Assembly (NCBI GenBank): GCA_011052285.1
Contig: DRJH01000350.1
Location: 1-8,330 of the forward strand
Length of the DNA stretch: 8,330 bases
Source: Gammaproteobacteria bacterium
GTDB lineage: Bacteria > Pseudomonadota > Gammaproteobacteria > Arenicellales > DRJH01
Direction of reading: 5' to 3'
Shown in pieces: positions 7,312 to 8,330 of this stretch. The notes under the pieces are model-generated. The model did no database searches and was not told the origin of the DNA. It was given only the letters and a program-made list of their open reading frames with translations. Made by a program: the position numbers and the translations under genes. Each line of letters opens with the position of its first letter. Positions within the stretch are counted from its first letter, which is position 1.

Positions 7312-8330
7312 TTATTTCCTTCCCAGACGAACACGGCAGCTACCATTGAGTGCTGCGGTTTCATGGTAGCCCAGTGGAATCCAGACGCAGCCTTCCGGCA
7401 CCCGCTCATCTACAGCCAGCATCAAGGGTATTGTCAGACCATCAACCCGGCACAGCACTTGCTGTTGATCCGTCAGGCCTAACTGCTCTGCCTGCTGCAT
7501 ATTCACCCGCACCATCGGCCCTGGATTATCCCGTGTCTGCTGCAAAGGAGTTGCCCTGCGAACCAGAGGATCAATACGATACAAGGGCACATCCACAATA
7601 CGCTGCAGTGTATCCGTGCTGGCAGCTTCTCTCGATGGATCGGGAGCAATTTCGGTCGTGGCATAGCGCACCGAACCAAGATCGCTAGGAAACACCATTT
7701 CGTCGAGAACATCGTTACTCGACTGATACTCAAATCCTGTCAACTGCAGGTTATTGGCCAGAACGCGCAACACTTTCCAAGCCGGTCGTGCCTCAGCTGG
7801 TGGTGGTACTGCGCCCAGCATAGACTGTACATTACCAGCCGCATTGATATAGGTTCCGGCAGTTTCAATAAAAGTCGCTATGGGCAACTGCACGTCAGCA
7901 TAATCGCTGGCAGCCGTATGAAATGATGATAATGTCACCACAAAATCTGCCTGTTCCATGGCCTTAGCGGCCAGCATCGATTGCGTACAATCTAACTCCG
8001 GCTCAACACCGAGCAGGATATACCCCTTTAGGCCAGCATCCAGCATGGCGGAGGTATTCAAACCCTCCTGTGCTGTTTCAGCATCCACATGACCACGATG
8101 CGGCACACAACCGGCCAACCAGGCAGCCGCCGAGTTCGCCTCGGGCAAAAAGGCCAGACGTCCATCGATCGCTTCAGCAATCTTCTGCGCCAGTGCGGCC
8201 AGGATGGAAAAATATGGGTGCATATGTGCCTGGCTGCCAACAACAATCACAGCACCATCACCACGCAGCATCGCAGCGATCTGTTTGCCTTCGTTACTGG
8301 CTGGTGCTCTGGCAGCCAATGCTTCGACAC
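7312..8330 (-). CDS. nuoG: NADH-quinone oxidoreductase subunit G, C-terminal part (cut by right edge)
   Basis: NuoG is the largest peripheral-arm subunit. Its N-terminal Fe-S domains take electrons from NuoF, and its C-terminal part resembles molybdopterin oxidoreductases but is thought to have lost the cofactor. Only the last 338 codons and the stop are visible; the frame is open to the window edge with no credible internal start, so this is a truncated view rather than a short gene. Recognisable pieces are LLGVEPELDC (7987-8016), a family block with YADVQLPIATFIETAGTYIN followed by NVQS and EARPAWKVLRVL (about 7755-7905), and a C-terminal dinucleotide-binding-like region running from RVNMQQAEQLGL to RVRLGRK. 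The classical EGRVQ-type sequence reads AAGNVQ here, in keeping with a degenerate cofactor site. The Fe-S cysteine motifs that would prove the subunit lie outside the window, so the call rests on the C-terminal family resemblance and on its place directly before nuoH. Confidence 0.93.
   Translation of the reverse strand, partial: VEALAARAPASNEGKQIAAMLRGDGAVIVVGSQAHMHPYFSILAALAQKIAEAIDGRLAFLPEANSAAAWLAGCVPHRGHVDAETAQEGLNTSAMLDAGLKGYILLGVEPELDCTQSMLAAKAMEQADFVVTLSSFHTAASDYADVQLPIATFIETAGTYINAAGNVQSMLGAVPPPAEARPAWKVLRVLANNLQLTGFEYQSSNDVLDEMVFPSDLGSVRYATTEIAPDPSREAASTDTLQRIVDVPLYRIDPLVRRATPLQQTRDNPGPMVRVNMQQAEQLGLTDQQQVLCRVDGLTIPLMLAVDERVPEGCVWIPLGYHETAALNGSCRVRLGRK
7317..7323 (-). promoter_or_regulatory. 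Ribosome binding site of nuoH
   Basis: GGAAGGA lies 6 nt before the ATG at 7310, inside the last codons of nuoG. It decides the nuoH start in favour of 7310 over in-frame ATG codons further upstream within nuoG. Confidence 0.8.

Noticed and set aside
7311..7409. N-terminal extension of nuoH by 33 codons to a start at 7409
   Set aside because: It would overlap the nuoG end in another frame, its sequence does not look like a NuoH N-terminus, and ATG 7310 has a well-placed GGAAGGA.
7312..8319. nuoG beginning at 8319 as a complete short protein
   Set aside because: The codon there is TTG, the frame stays open to the window edge, and the product aligns only with the C-terminal part of NuoG, so it is an edge truncation.
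1..8330. A Mrp antiporter or formate hydrogenlyase/hydrogenase-4 type cluster instead of complex I
   Set aside because: NuoL/M/N-like pumps occur in those systems, but the full G-H-I-J-K-L-M-N order with an ND1-type NuoH and NuoG is specific to complex I.

Overview
The window is a fragment of a bacterial respiratory complex I operon (nuo, proton-pumping NADH:ubiquinone oxidoreductase). All genes are on the minus strand, so transcription runs from the right edge to the left. In transcription order they are nuoG (3' part only, cut by the right edge), nuoH, nuoI, nuoJ, nuoK, nuoL, nuoM and nuoN (5' 380 codons, cut by the left edge). This is the canonical nuoG-to-nuoN order; nuoA-F would be expected beyond position 8330. 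I see no frameshift, mobile element, RNA gene, CRISPR array or clear terminator.

Organism: a Gram-negative proteobacterium, most likely a non-enteric gammaproteobacterium. The base composition looks moderate (roughly half G+C by eye). NuoI is the short 163-residue type, shorter than the 180-residue enteric protein. NuoH has the ETNRAPFD loop found in many beta- and gammaproteobacteria and mitochondria rather than the divergent enteric version. NuoG's C-terminal region is also of the non-enteric proteobacterial kind. I cannot name a genus.

Layout: nuoG and nuoH are separated by 1 nt, nuoH-nuoI by 21 nt, nuoI-nuoJ by 95 nt (the only sizeable gap), nuoJ-nuoK overlap by 1 nt, nuoK-nuoL are 2 nt apart, nuoL-nuoM 37 nt and nuoM-nuoN 10 nt. 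This packing implies one polycistronic mRNA with translational coupling. nuoK and nuoM start with GTG.

How the genes work together: NuoG and NuoI belong to the peripheral arm that carries electrons through Fe-S clusters. NuoI's two 4Fe-4S clusters feed quinone bound at the NuoH interface. NuoH, J, K, L, M and N form the membrane arm. L, M and N are antiporter-like pumps, and J, K and H form the proximal proton path. All key charged residues I could check in the pump subunits are present, so the complex looks functional.

I did not find a new biological system here; the region is essentially ordinary housekeeping. The points worth a second look are a one-residue-short quinone-site loop in NuoH, a Thr-Pro-rich C-terminal tail on NuoJ, and a 26-codon open frame that starts on the nuoI stop codon and fills the nuoI-nuoJ gap.
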